Origin: Paralvinella palmiformis
Taxonomy: Eukaryota; Annelida; Polychaeta; Terebellida; Alvinellidae
Direction: 5' to 3'
Assembly (NCBI GenBank): GCA_025642065.1
Contig: JAODUP010000723.1
Coordinates: 108,501 to 172,500, forward strand
DNA: 64,000 bases
Of this stretch, positions 1 to 11,841 are shown in pieces (the first letter of the stretch is position 1; each line of letters starts with the position of its first letter). The notes beneath the pieces were generated by a model. It saw only the letters and a program-made list of their open reading frames with translations. It had not been told where the DNA came from and ran no database searches. The position numbers were made by a program, and so were the translations under genes.

Positions 1-172
1 GTGTTACGGCCACTTGTGTGCACATGGTAGGCCAAATGGGCCGAGCGACCTCCAAAGGTAACGAAACGAAGTCCAATATAAAACAGCCATCAGATATACC
101 CACGCCGAGATTCGAACACGGGTGGTAGTGATCTGTGACCCAACACGCTACCGCTAGACCACAGAAGTGCCC
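1..172 (-). repeat. tRNA-derived SINE, family A (cut by the window edge)
   Basis: The reverse complement reads as a tRNA-like head (box A TGGTCTAGCGGTAGCG, box B TGTTCGAATCTC) followed by a body ending in the CTACCATGTGCACA-type tail. The same head and body recur at 7716, 11842, 20553, 31300, 35998 and 42330. Confidence 0.75.
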
Positions 173-380
173 TAAATATGTGGCAACAAGTGACCATTAA
201 GATACAAATGGTGATGATATAAATTATGAGTACAATATTAATATATTAATTATCCTGACGATGACAACGACCACCACAACAACAACAATAACAGCAACCA
301 AATGCTTACTGCTATTTTAAATCATAAAACTTTCCATCATAATGCCATGAACCTAGAGCCACACTATAACTAATACCTAC

Positions 381-466
381 CCTACAACAGGTGGTAAGGT
401 GTATACAGCTTGATGGGGTACTCGTGGTGTCTGCTCTATGACGTGTATCGGTGAGGAGCGTCTTCT
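381..466 (-). CDS. C21orf58-like: C21orf58-like protein, coding exon 7 (partial gene continues off the left edge)
   Basis: An 86-nt exon with a strong pyrimidine-rich acceptor (gtttttatcttacccgatag) and donor GTAGGT. It enters in phase 0 and leaves in phase 2. It encodes RRRSSPIHVIEQTPRVPHQA then VYTLPPVV. Basic residues, then a histidine-containing stretch, then a YxLPPV end fit the C-terminal part of DUF4587 proteins, where vertebrates have a histidine run. No further exon is visible in 1-380, which is a SINE plus AT-rich sequence, so the last exon should lie beyond the window. Confidence 0.75.
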
Positions 467-651
467 CTATCGGGTAAGATAAAAACAAACTATTTTTATA
501 ATGCATGATAAATCGCCAGATAATTTAAAAAAAACAATGTATTATTACACAATGAGATCGAAAACTGATTGGGATTTATTTGATGGTGAAACAAAAATTA
601 GCAGTTATTGCCATATTATCACCGTGATACGGCATCTGAACCTATACATGT

Positions 652-840
652 TTATTTTGTTGTTCGGGGAGAATCCCCAGGCTGTCGCTTATTCAGCCGA
701 GCCTCTACGTCGGATTGGTTGAGAACAGTGGGGAACAGTACGGAAAGATGGAGCCGAAATACCCTGAGGGTGGTCACTGCCAGAATGTTTTACGTCCTCA
801 CGGGGTCTTTAACCTACCACTTTATATCGATACTAACTAC
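652..840 (-). repeat. SINE family B, partial copy
   Basis: Shares the segment GGGGAGAATCCCCAGGCTGT through AGTACGGAAAGATGGAGCCG with copies at 15283 and 60452, but lacks their tRNA-like end. It overlaps the last few bases of a donor region near 848 and so lies directly beside C21orf58-like exon 6. Confidence 0.65.
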
Positions 841-847
841 TGCTTAC

Positions 848-984
848 AATAAAAACATCGTCCGCCTCCACGACCCGCTTAGTACTGCCATCTTGCGACG
901 GTTTCGGCATAGCCTGGATCATCAGCTGATTCATTATCATCTGATGCATCTGAGCATTCTGGAGCATCATCATCTCCATCATCT
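848..984 (-). CDS. C21orf58-like: C21orf58-like protein, coding exon 6 (DUF4587 core)
   Basis: A 137-nt exon (2 + 45 codons). Its first two bases complete a Glu codon with exon 5 and it ends in phase 0 at a GTAAGC donor. The peptide is methionine-rich: EMMEMMMLQNAQMHQMIMNQ followed by LMIQAMPKPSQDG. The LLLQNAQxHQxxxxxxxxxALP pattern is the signature of DUF4587 as found in C21orf58, and this is the best evidence for the gene's identity. The tail (STKRVVEADDVFI) is basic then acidic. A frame in another register gives an acidic DDGDDDAPEC-type peptide, which I reject because it breaks phase with exon 5. Confidence 0.9.
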
Positions 985-1083
985 CTAATGATGATAATGA
1001 GAAATAGTGGGTTAGACGATTGTTTTAAAAGTGTGAGTGGGAGAATGTGTTTGTGAGTGAGTGAGTCAGTCATACAGTCAGTC

Positions 1084-1099
1084 AGTCAGTCATTAGTCA

Positions 1100-1163
<64 letters not shown>

Positions 1164-1198
1164 TATTATATATATATTATAATATTATATATATATTA

Positions 1199-1258
<60 letters not shown>
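1084..1258. repeat. Long TA microsatellite
   Basis: About 150 bp of TA with a short ATTATAATATTA interruption, ending 2 bp from the donor of C21orf58-like exon 5. Confidence 0.97.
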
Positions 1259-1259
1259 C

Positions 1260-1463
1260 CTGTTTTGGTGTTAGCCTGTGGTGGAGGAGCCGGGGGTTGA
1301 GTTGGGTTGACTAGGTATGGTGCAGGTACTGCAGTTTGTAGAACTACGGGAGGTTTGGGAGTTTGATCTAATGGTTCCAGTCTGACTGGTTTAAACTGAT
1401 GCTCAACAACTTGACGGGGTCCTGTCGTATCATCTGGAATATAATAAGCTATATCTAGTTTGG
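1260..1463 (-). CDS. C21orf58-like: C21orf58-like protein, coding exon 5 (proline-rich)
   Basis: A 204-nt exon. Entry with CC completes a serine codon with the T left by exon 4; exit is in phase 1 before GTTATA. It begins KLDIAYYIPDDTTGP, then runs through PVRLEPLDQTPKPPVVLQT and a stretch rich in P, Q and A (PAPYLVNPTQPPAPPPQ). This matches the proline-rich segment that precedes DUF4587 in C21orf58. The exon is squeezed between an ATT microsatellite on its acceptor side and a 150-bp TA repeat only 3 bp after the donor, an unusual setting for both splice sites. A second AG (tattccag, 33 nt inside) is possible but less likely. Confidence 0.82.
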
Positions 1464-1469
1464 CTGCGA

Positions 1470-1505
<36 letters not shown>

Positions 1506-1609
1506 TAGATCTATGTATATATGGAGTAAGATTTTAGCAAAGCGGTATTAAAGAATGAAAACATTCTCTTGACTACAAAGTGATCATGTTATTTGAGTTT
1601 CGTTTCCAG

Positions 1610-1706
1610 AGGAGCATCAGATTTTTCAAAACCCATTCGGGATGATGGATATTCGAAACTCGGGTCAGCTTTCAAGCACAAACGTTTCGTTCTCGTCTTT
1701 AATTAA
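1610..1706 (+). CDS. Possible short terminal exon on the plus strand, unidentified
   Basis: A good acceptor (gagtttcgtttccag) is followed by 31 open codons to TAA: GASDFSKPIRDDGYSKLGSA then FKHKRFVLVFN. The composition is protein-like. It lies antisense inside intron 4 of the C21orf58-like gene and no partner exon was found, so chance is a real possibility. Confidence 0.18.
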
Positions 1707-2599
1707 CAACGCTGTTTACCGCCACTGAACCCACTATGACTATCATGCACATACCATAGCAGTCCATATTGGACTTTTATAAGACTGGTGTCAATTTAAG
1801 ATCATCTTAGCGGGAGACTTAATCGATTATCGACCCCATTCGTTTTGTAAATCGAGGCCAATTTGACATAAATCACCGGATGCGTTAATGTCGAATCCTA
1901 CGCAAAAGAAATCGTTAAAATCTACCATAAAATATCTATCATAAAAAATACACCACTTTCTTCTGGAGAGTAAAATTGTAATTTTTTATATTTTAATACT
2001 TGTTCAAATCTTATTCGTAGCCTCGCTAATATATTAATGTATTAAGATAGTTCCTGTATTCTGAAATTTGGGTGAAGTACAAAAAAAGCATACTGCTTGA
2101 TATGCGCCAAAAAAAACACACACAGACTTCTGATCACATTTAATCCACTGGTCACATAAAACGATCACAGGGTGATAAATAATGTTGAGCATCTTAAAAG
2201 TTTAAACAATCTAGCGTTTTTAGCACACGTACGTGTATCCGGAGATTAACAGAAGTCCGATTACTCAGAGTGACCTATATGGGTCTGGGCTACTGTTCAG
2301 GTATTGGATTACATAATAATAAAACACCTTGTTAACCTTTTGAGAGACACCTACGTGTATAAAGAATCGGTGTAATAATTGTGTAGGCGTGTAAACGATA
2401 TTATTTATCCGGATGCCAGTGTATATGTGGACACGTGTCAGAAAATGACAGGTTATGTCCATTCGGGTTCGTCTGTGCTTAGCAATGTATACAATACAGA
2501 GACTCAGAAAATTACTGAATGATTTATCAGTGTATCAATACAGAATATCTGCCTTTTACCCCCTCCCCCCACCTACAAACTCGCGGAGGGAAATCTATG

Positions 2600-2700
2600 G
2601 CCTAATCGGTATGGTGATTCAACACATGCCCATACCATCCGAGTTCAAATCAAGGCGTGGCTATATCTGAAAGGTGTTTCATCTTTCACCTTGCATCTTG
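2600..2700 (+). repeat. SINE family A, degenerate fragment
   Basis: Retains box B (GAGTTCAAATC) and the start of the body (TATCTGAAAGGTGTTTCATC). The head is decayed. Confidence 0.5.
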
Positions 2701-3217
2701 ACCTTTGATAATCGTTCAACGTATTCAACATAACATATGCCGAGCGGTGACCGCACACCAACAGCATTTAACATCTCACAGCGTTTGTGTGCGCGCGTGC
2801 GTGCGTGTGCATGTGTACGCGTGTGTCCGTCTGTGCGTGACCACTCCCATTCACAGAACCATAAATACCTACCTAGTTAGAGGACAAGACCGCCATTTCA
2901 GCACTTGCCACAATAAATCACCAACCAAAATGTTTACACGGTGTAATATTTATGGCACATTAACATGTTTGTGTGGCCAAATAAATAGCTCATTAGTCTT
3001 CGTATGTCACGGCTATAATTATATTACGCAATGTCATTGACAACTAAACTTGTATTGAACTGATAATGAGACAAGTAGAAGCCATTATCAATTATACATA
3101 ATGTCGCATTAAAAGTTAAGGCTGTTACTGGTTCAGTAAAGAAATATGTGAACGTCTTTGAATAGGATTCGTATGTTATGGAATTCACACACACACATAC
3201 ACACACATACACACACA

Positions 3218-3265
<48 letters not shown>

Positions 3266-3370
3266 GGAGAGAGAGAGAGAGAGAGAGAGACCTAATTAGG
3301 CACCACAGGTCTTCATTAAAAACACTTTCTTCCAGATACAATGCGCACGCACGCAGACACACACACACTT

Positions 3371-3502
3371 GTGAGACATTATACATGTCTCAGCAAGAAA
3401 AGTCACCACTCTAGGATCCAATCCCCTGAACAAACGTCCAGATTTTGAATTCACGGTTCGAAATTCTCGGTGCCTGTGTCTTATTATACACAATTAAAAC
3501 AC
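3371..3502. repeat. 130-bp dispersed repeat, copy 1
   Basis: Matches 39339-39468 with about 15 percent differences, including GAGACATTA...CATGTCTCAG, AGCAAGAAAAGTC and CTTATTATACACA. Both copies are followed by a CA-rich tract. It is an unclassified interspersed element. Confidence 0.6.
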
Positions 3503-5375
3503 CACGCACACACACACACATACACACAGAGATAGATAGAGGGGGTGGAATGAGGGGTGGATTCAGTTATGTTGAAAGTGAAAAAAAATCACAGCTAAGG
3601 ATCTCACTCAGGGGATTCACTAATTTACCACATGACCTCTCCTCGTCAATGTTTACTTTCCGGCTGTTAATAATCTACTTCTTTCTGATTTATTATCAAA
3701 AAAAGATAAGAACATCACAATCTACTGATACGCACAACAACATCCCTTTGTGCGAGATGTTGGAATATTGGTTTACATGTAGTTGGAAAGAAGATGCATT
3801 AATTAATGTAGATATGCACGACAACGGACACGCATACACACGATCATGCACACGTGCATTCAAAGTGCATAGATAACTTTGAACCGTAAATGAATCAATG
3901 AGTAAGCGAGCCACAATAAGTGAATGATTGAGTGAGTTAGTTGGTTAGTGGATCGGATAATAAATGTCTGAGTGAATTAATTGTTCACTGAAACAGATAA
4001 ATAGATAAAGAACGGAGGCAAAATAATCAGATATAAAATTGTATTATGAATGGATGGATCCATCCATGCATTGATGGATGGATGGAAGCATGGATGGATT
4101 ATTTCATTGTACCTATTGTTCAGTGTATCGCTTGAAGTTGTTAACATAAATGCCAGAAATAAAACGTGCAAGTCCATAAACGGGACACCGAATGAATAAA
4201 AATCGACTTGAAGGATAACAAAATAACCCGCTGAAGACATCCCCACTTAGCGGTTAAAGTTGTCTAGTCTGATAAATGGCCAAATTATACGATCAATAAC
4301 ATGGTGACAAATGTGTGCAGGTCAGCGCGAATTTATTTCCTGGCGGATATGTTACTAAATTGATTGTTGACCCCTATAGCTAATGATTCTACGTGTACAC
4401 GAGTTGACAATATTAAAAAGAATTAAGAATATTATTGAAAATGATAAAATTTAAAGATGGAAAAACATCCGGGAAAGATACATTACGCAATCAACTGGTT
4501 TTCGTGCTATTTTCACACAGTTAACTGATGTTGATATTATGATCGTGAATACCATGATATTCATGATGATGATGATGATGATGAAATTGATGACGATCAT
4601 CATTATAATAATGCATATTATCCACCCACAGAGATACTTACAGTGATACAAATACGTCGACATGTTCAGAAGTAATTCCCATCAATAAAGACGTCACTGT
4701 TTATCAAACAAATAATGTATCTAATCTTAACTCCGGTTGTTGTGTTCGCGAGTTAATTTGTCAAAACCAGATCCTCTCCAACCACGATCTACGATTAATA
4801 TATGTCCTCGGTTAATTAGTTAATCTGTGTTTCGGTGTTAATTTGTTATCTCATCAAAACGTTTCCTTGCAGGTGAGACCTTTTTCATTTTGTTCATTTC
4901 TCAAGGCGTCAAAGTGCTTCATGTCCAAGTAACAGCTTTCTGTTTGTTAATTTAGTAAATCTGTCCATAACGCCTCTCTCCCTGATGGACCTCAATATCG
5001 CGCTATCCAAAATCTCTGTTACCTTGGCGTACCTGTCAAGGCAGATTCCTGTCTCTGGGTTTTGTTCTAAACCGAAAAACAACAACCTTTGATTGCTCTC
5101 TCTCTCTCTCTCTCTCTGTGTGTGCGTGTGTGTGTGTGTGTGTGTGATCCCAGAAGCGGTTGACCTTCAAACGAGAGAAGCACTTCGTGTGTTAAATACA
5201 ACATGAGTGTTTGCACAGCATCGTCTCCAAAGCATACCTCCCCCTCTTTGGTGTGTGTTGGTGTGTGTTTGTGCGCGCGTGTGCGCGCGCGCGTGTGTGT
5301 GTTAACGCCTCATTTTATCTCCAAGGTAAAACGTATCCCTCTAAAACAGATTTCCGAGTCAGCTTCATACATATT

Positions 5376-5440
5376 GTCAGCATAGCTCAGTGGTAGAGCG
5401 TGGGGCTAGATAACAGATATTCGTCTCGGGTCTACTAAAT
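5376..5440 (+). repeat. tRNA-like fragment
   Basis: A good A-box half (AGCTCAGTGGTAGAGCGTGG) but a decayed T arm (CTCGGGTCTAC), so it is a pseudogene or SINE remnant. Confidence 0.4.
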
Positions 5441-7452
5441 AGCTGTTGGTCTTTCCAACAATTTACCATTTTAACTCAGTCATAAACGAAATAGCGGATT
5501 AAACTTTCATAAACAATTGCGTATCATCCGCCAATTACTGGCAGGTATAAACATTATAAACAATACTCCCCAGATTGTTGAGAATGATATCGAAGTGTAC
5601 GGAATTAGAAATGAAAGCAAAGTATCACTAACGTCTATTGACCGAATTGGGAAGTCACTACAAGAATTGACGCTAGATACGAATTATAGATGAACAGAAG
5701 TTAAAATTGTATTTATGATAGAGGAAGATACGATGATGCTTGTATCGATAGACAATTGTTTAAAAACGATCAACAGGGAAAATGTATGTAGCAATGTATA
5801 GTGTGTGCACTAAGTAGCAATCACTAGATAAGTGTATTATAGCGTCATTTGGCTTAAGGTGTAATAATAAGAATAATAACATTATAATAATGATAATACA
5901 ATAATAATAACAATTATTATTAGTATATTAATAGTAATCACCATAGACTTATACAAACATTTTCTCTTATCAACGAATGGTGTCATCAGCCGTTTATAAT
6001 TAAATTTATTGATTGATTTATTTACAACTGTCCATTGAAAGGAACTCACACCCGTTGGTCATTTCCTTTCCTTCATACCAACGCATGCAAAGCGCGACCT
6101 TATATTATAGAACCTTGATTAAAAATTCCACCTCCGTGTAAGACCAGAGATGGTATATTAATACAGTCTATGCTGTGTCTTAATCAGGTGGCCTTGGCGT
6201 TGCAGCCTTAGGATTTCAGAATCCTCTCAAATAAGACCATCCTCTGACTTAAGCAGCGACATCTGGTGTTCTTCGGTCGAGATAATTTTATGCCGGCGTT
6301 TGTGTTTGTGAACAAACAAGATTAATGAATTTCTTTGAATGTGGTACTCGAAGCCATGGGCGGGTTATATTTGTTCGACGATTCACTCGCCTGTCTTAAT
6401 GTATTATTGGCGCGTTTTTTGTTAGCTAGGTGAAAATCTGAAGGGGCCGGATTGACTCGGGGACGATCTGTACTATAATACGGTAGGCCCTTGCTACCTG
6501 TCCGGATCTCCGCCCATCAGGCTTTATTAGGTAGCTATGTCCAATCAACAAGCATAAATGTATTGTGTTTAAATATTGTCATCAAAGATTGCTTCAACCA
6601 AGAATTGCTTTAAGGGCTCAGACATCTCTCGTACTCTTCGCAATGGAGATATTGATGTGGCGTTTCCAGTTACGCTCCGGGGACTTTCGTCTCTCCGAAG
6701 CTTATCGCCACCAAGCCTATTCGCCACCGAACACCAAATTCGTTAAGCCTATTCATCACTGATGGTCGGGAATATTGCCCACACGTAAGAGCTGTGACTA
6801 AATTGAAATAAAGTCACTGGCCTTTGACAAGGGTTCCATTTTCTTCTTCTGTTAAATGGCATCGTGATAATTATTGTTTATTCCAAACTATAATATAAAA
6901 CAAAACTCTGTCCAAATATTCATTTTCAAAGTACAAATTTCAGCTAATATGTAACAAGAGCGTGCATAAACTTATGGTATTTTCGCTCTAATATTAAACT
7001 GCATAACTATCCTATAGTTGCTTACTGCAGAACGGTTTAATTCAGAGATTAAGAAATAGGAACGAAAGCACAGCGAACATTTTCAAAAGCTTGTAATTCG
7101 GCATGACATGATTTAACAAAGTTTACTTATACATTTTATTTACGCCTGGGCCTCTCAAACGAAGTGCAACTAACAATTAGTACATGTAACATACCTTTGT
7201 CAACTAAATATATCGAGAAGAATGGCTTTGTGATTTGATGGGTCGGTTCGTATTTGCGCACTTAAGAGAGTAAAGTGTTGGAACATCGGGGATCAATAGT
7301 GAAGCTCTCTTTTTTTTAATTTTGTGTGGGGGAGATATCAAATATGGACAATATATCAATTAGGTTATGTTTGTCCTGTGACGCGCCTCGTTGTTGGTCA
7401 GTATAGTACAGACATATATAAAAAACACACACACACATACATACACACACGC

Positions 7453-7521
<69 letters not shown>

Positions 7522-7715
7522 GGCCACATTATGACAGCCCTAAGACCTACTTTAGAAGACTGAAATAGATGTAATAGCTAATTAATAAAATGTCTGCTGA
7601 AGCATAAATAACCCTAGTCTTATGGTAATGATGATTATGACGAAGATGATGATGGTGATGATGATGATCTTCAGGATGATGATCGCTAAAAGCCATACAG
7701 TTGTTCAATGTGAAA

Positions 7716-7880
7716 TGTTACCGCTTTGCCGCCACCTTCGAGCACATGGTAGGGAAAATGAGCACGTCAACCTCCACAGATAATGCGGCGAAATGAAAGA
7801 TGAAACATCCTTCATCCATAACCAAACCTAGATTTGAACCCAGTTGCTAGAAGTGTGTGGTTAACAACGCTACCACGTAC
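7716..7880 (-). repeat. SINE family A copy
   Basis: Tail (CATGGTAGGG), body (GATGAAACATCCTTCA) and a diverged tRNA-like head are recognisable in order on the minus strand. Confidence 0.6.
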
Positions 7881-8369
7881 CTCAAGGAAAAGCCCCTCAC
7901 TGTATATCCAAAAGAAGGAGTCCTGTATTTGTACTGTCGCCACAACAAACTGGTTTATGTTTCACAAACAATAGCCCCCCCCCCTTCACAGAAAACAATA
8001 TCAACAATACGTGTTAATTTACAGGGTGAAGATGTTACTCTTATCACACACTCTACATTTCTGGATTTCCTAGATTTGTTGATAACGGTCGGCGATGATA
8101 GGACAGGACCAGGTCATTTCGTAATCTGAGCTGTTCGTACAAGTTCACTTCGTAACGAACTAAAACAGCTTCGTATTTAATGACTAGGATGAGCTATTGG
8201 TTTGCTTAGCCTCGACACTAGTCATATATAAGATATATCGGTAACGGGCGATCACAAGGGGCCTGGCATTTGCAGTGCAGTTCTCTATTTGTCACATTAA
8301 AGTGTCCAATAGGTAACTAAGGATATGGTACTATTTACGCGCGCTGGCGCGCAAACACACTACACACAT

Positions 8370-8424
<55 letters not shown>

Positions 8425-8699
8425 TATACACGCCTGCGCAAGAAAACACAGATACAACTACCTATTTTCACATCTCCATCCACACAATGAAATAGTTCAA
8501 GCCTAGATACACCCATACCGACAACAATATTTATTTGACCAGAGGTTGATCTTCTAAAAGCCACTTAGTACCTGTCATTTGTCGTATTCTCTCATTATAT
8601 TATCAGTCCACTCAACTGATAATAAACGTTTGACACATGATAACAATATTTAGCTTATAGATAAGAGAATATTCAGGTGATCGGATACTTCTGAGGGCC

Positions 8700-8794
8700 A
8701 ATAATGCCGGAGAGAAAGTATTTGACAACAGGGAGAAAGCGAGAGAGTGAGAGGGAGCGTGTGTTAGAGAGCGAGGGTGCGGGAGAGAGAGAGA

Positions 8795-8825
<31 letters not shown>

Positions 8826-8990
8826 TGTGTGTGAGTGGATGCGAGGGGGAGAGAGAGGGGGTGAGGGAGAGAGAGAGACGGTGTAGGGTGAGGGGAGGGA
8901 GAGAGAGATAGTGAGAGAGAGAAAGCGGGGAGATAGAGCGAGAAAGAAGGAGAATGAGAGAGCGGGGTGAGTGAGCGAGAGAGAGAAAGA
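8700..8990. repeat. GA/GT-rich low-complexity block
   Basis: Purine-rich GAGAGA with an internal GT tract. All overlapping long frames read Ser/Leu/Pro/His repeats and are not genes. Confidence 0.95.
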
Positions 8991-9568
8991 ACATATTCTG
9001 AATATAAAGGTCCTTGAATTATCCACAAAATATATATTAAACGCGGCATGAGTTTTACCCATACAAAGTTACAGTTATAGTTAGAGCGTTATTTCTCTGC
9101 TAGAGGCCTGGGCAGTGACTCAAGTACCGAGTCACTGAACCACCCAAATATAACACTCATCCAATCACTCGACTACTGAATGAAATTATCTCAGTCATTG
9201 ACTCATTAACTCAGCCGCAATGTAATTGAGTCACCCATTCACTGAGAGGCCGAATGTTTGAATCGCCCAGCCACTTACCCACTAGGTACATGGGTCAGCC
9301 ACCATCAGTTACCCTCCGAGTCACCCAACCACCCAGTCACCCATATACCCAGACTCCTATATCGTGTCTGAGCATAAACCACGGACAGAAAGCTCTCATC
9401 TCTATTGACAATATGACGATGATGAGAACAAGCTTAATTTCATATTTTGTTATTATTAAAAATCATAAAATATATTGACAATTACTTCTTATTGTTCTTC
9501 GAGTTGACTATAATCGATTATAAACAACAAAATAATTAATTAACTGACTAGACTAACTGACTGACTGG

Positions 9569-9612
<44 letters not shown>

Positions 9613-9750
9613 CTGGTTAATTGACTGACTGACTGACTGGCTTACTACCTTATTCACTCTCCCATCAGCATACTCCTGTTAAAAATGATATGTTTGCTGT
9701 TTGTGTTAATATTATTCTTGTTATTGTTGTTTTCTCGTTAGTGTACTTAC

Positions 9751-9871
9751 ATGGTTGTTGTAGTAATGGTTGTGACTCTGTACGTCTAGGTGTTGCAGCA
9801 TGTTGTTGTGGTGACCTTGACATGTGGTAAGATGAAGGACGTATGAGGTCATCTCTTAAATTCTGTTCGTG
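9751..9871 (-). CDS. C21orf58-like: C21orf58-like protein, coding exon 4
   Basis: A 121-nt exon (40 codons plus 1 nt). It enters in phase 0 after ttgaggcag and leaves in phase 1 at a consensus GTAAGT donor. It starts HEQNLRDDLIRPSSYHMSRS, continuing the helix of exon 3, then becomes Q/P/T-rich (PQQHAATPRRTESQPLLQQP), as expected for the disordered linker before DUF4587. The acceptor could instead lie 4 nt upstream (ttgag), but only the chosen one keeps the frame. Confidence 0.83.
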
Positions 9872-10266
9872 CTGCCTCAAACAAGGATAGAGTAGTGTTA
9901 ACAATCGTAAACACAAACAGACACACACACAGACAGACTGGCAAAGATATCACGACAGGACAGATATACAGTTAGTGTAAAAGACAGACAGAAGGACTGA
10001 TTCATCTCAACCAACATATAAATGGAAACACGCATGTGCGGGAATACACACATACACACATTCCTAACCCCCCACACACACACACAGAGCATTTGACTTT
10101 AAAATATTTTCCATAAAAACATTCACATCTGCATTACATATGGAAAGCTTGTATATACTTGTGTCTGTGTGTTTGTGTGTGTGTGTGTGCGTGTGTTCTA
10201 TTCACACAAATAAAGAAACAAAATAACTAAATAAAACTCCCACAATAAAACAGCAAACCCACTAAC

Positions 10267-10337
10267 CCGTAATTTATCTAACAGTTCCTGACGTTTCCTG
10301 ACAGCTTGTTGTAATTTGAGATCAGGTTCATTGACAC
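10267..10337 (-). CDS. C21orf58-like: C21orf58-like protein, coding exon 3
   Basis: A 71-nt exon with acceptor ttatctcag and donor GTTAGT. Two bases complete a glycine codon from exon 2, then 23 codons read VNEPDLKLQQAVRKRQELLD KLR and end in phase 0. The pattern of an acidic start, then a heptad-like helix ending in RQELLDKLR, matches the second coiled-coil segment of C21orf58 proteins (a LKRRRDLLQRL-type motif in human). Together with exon 2 it is the most diagnostic coiled-coil part of the protein. Confidence 0.87.
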
Positions 10338-10379
10338 CTGAGATAAAGATAAACAGTAAGGTCATAGTTAAATAACCAT

Positions 10380-10439
10380 ATGTGTATATGTATGGGTGTG
10401 TGCGTGCGTTTGTCTGTGTATGTATGTGTGTGGGCGTGA

Positions 10440-10485
<46 letters not shown>

Positions 10486-10494
10486 ATGAGTGTG

Positions 10495-10536
<42 letters not shown>
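10380..10536. repeat. Two TA tracts within GT-rich DNA
   Basis: TA repeats at 10443-10475 and 10498-10533 separated by GTGTGTGTATGAG, inside intron 2 of the C21orf58-like gene. Confidence 0.95.
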
Positions 10537-10541
<5 letters not shown>

Positions 10542-10727
10542 AAATCGACATAAATGATGAGTTAATGTTAATGTATACTGACATAAACAACAGTAGGACC
10601 TCTGACAGTACAATAACAAAACAGTAAAATGTGTAGTATAATACTGTTATGTAACAAATAAGATGGAACTTTGTATAACACATCGTGATATAGAACTGAC
10701 TCAATATTGACTCATCTCATAACATAC

Positions 10728-10788
10728 CTCCCCCTCCTCCTCCAAGAGAACTGTAGCTCTCTCTCAGTCTCTTCTCTTCGTCTAATTT
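10728..10788 (-). CDS. C21orf58-like: C21orf58-like protein, coding exon 2
   Basis: A 61-nt exon between a good acceptor (tttatttccag) and a GTATGT donor. It enters in phase 0 and leaves in phase 1. It encodes KLDEEKRLRESYSSLGGGGG, a charged coiled-coil end followed by a glycine run. The matching human segment begins with a KLEQE-type sequence after the same junction. The glycine run comes from a purine-rich stretch and may vary in length between individuals. Confidence 0.85.
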
Positions 10789-10808
10789 CTGGAAATAAAC
10801 AACGCCAC

Positions 10809-10846
<38 letters not shown>

Positions 10847-11389
10847 GCGTGTGTGTCAGAGAGGGGGGGGGGAGTTAGAGAGAAATGAACATAAATATAG
10901 ATATTATGTGCTTTTGTCGCTGATCTGTTATTTTCGTTTCTTGATACTGTAATTACAGATATTTTCGCGTGTTCTTAATTTCGCGAATCCCCCCACCCAT
11001 TACCTAATTCGTGGAGCTTTATATTCGCGTATGATCAATCTTAGTTTATGACCACACACAAGAATATTTTAAATACATTTAATATATCTTTTGATAACGA
11101 TGATAATGATGAAACTTATTGCTGTTGCTATCATTATTATTATTTAAATTAATAGTATTGTTTTGATGTTGTTGTTGTTGTTGTTATGTTGTATTATTTA
11201 TTTCGTTGTTTAGTTAGTAATTATCTTTCGATGGCATGCGATGGTTATCTAAGTCTTATAAGAAAGAATACATAGACAAGATCACATCTTAGATCTTGGC
11301 ATCTCCCGTGATGATGAGGATAGTTTGATCAGGTGTGTGTCTGTGTCTTCCATGTTGTCTTATCATTTCCTTATTAGCACTGATGTATG

Positions 11390-11395
11390 TTTATT
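11390..11395 (-). terminator. Candidate poly(A) signal after the small secreted ORF
   Basis: AATAAA on the minus strand in a ttcaataaacatac context, about 30 nt after the stop of the 62-codon secreted ORF. It supports a transcript ending near 11370. Confidence 0.35.
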
Positions 11396-11423
11396 GAAAC
11401 AATCTGTTTAAGCTAAATTGATT

Positions 11424-11612
11424 TTATAAGGAATATATTAGTCGATTGACAAAAATTATTTCTTGCTGATCTGCGGGTCTATTCTTTGGCATTGGATCTA
11501 AGAGATGATCAATATAATCCGGTGGATCTCTAGAACAGTACATTGATGGACCAAATAGTTGGGAATGCACCCTTAAGGAGAAAAGAAATGCCATGAAGAA
11601 CAGTACTTCCAT
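11424..11612 (-). CDS. Putative small secreted peptide (62 aa), unidentified
   Basis: An uninterrupted ORF from ATG (A at -3, G at +4) to TAA. The first 17 residues, MEVLFFMAFLFSLRVHS, form a classic signal peptide. The mature part would begin QLFGPSMYCSRDPPDYIDHL and continue LDPMPKNRPADQQEIIF, a non-repetitive acidic and proline-containing chain with one cysteine. A poly(A) signal (AATAAA, complement of 11390-11395) follows 30 nt after the stop. It sits on the same strand inside intron 1 of the C21orf58-like gene. Alternative: the pyrimidine tract over the signal-peptide codons ends in AAG and could be an acceptor, making this an alternative last exon. No known family is recognised. Confidence 0.4.
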   Translation of the reverse strand: MEVLFFMAFLFSLRVHSQLFGPSMYCSRDPPDYIDHLLDPMPKNRPADQQEIIFVNRLIYSL

Positions 11613-11841
11613 AATGCAATAAGGACAGACGTACTACAAAGATACACAGAAGGTATTGTGAGCGGCTGTGAATCGGGAGCGGTTTGTGTGTTCAATTTTA
11701 AATGCTCAAAGGCAAGTTTAAATACCCTTGCCTCTGCCAAATTAGTATATTACAATATAAAGATCCAAGTATGCAAGGTAAACCATAGTGTCAGTGCGTG
11801 CGTGCGTGCATGCGTGCCTGTGGTGATGATGATGATGATTG

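Larger units (their letters stand above)
1464..9750. other. Intron 4 of the C21orf58-like gene
   Basis: About 8.3 kb with no convincing sense exon. It holds the 130-bp dispersed repeat, two SINE A pieces, tRNA-like fragment 5376, TA tracts at 7457-7518 and 8386-8417, GATT repeats near 9570, and degenerate GTCA/GAGT-type tracts at 3880-3960 and 9120-9360. Otherwise unremarkable AT-rich DNA. Confidence 0.6.

Noticed and set aside
879..1073. Acidic DDGDDDAPEC frame as the coding frame of C21orf58-like exon 6
   Set aside because: It breaks phase with exons 5 and 7 and lacks the MLQNAQMHQ motif seen in the correct register.
10198..10704. 168-codon minus-strand frame, the longest but two in the window
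   Set aside because: Mostly TA/GT repeat translation. The only real coding part is the C21orf58-like exon 3, which it crosses without respecting the splice sites.
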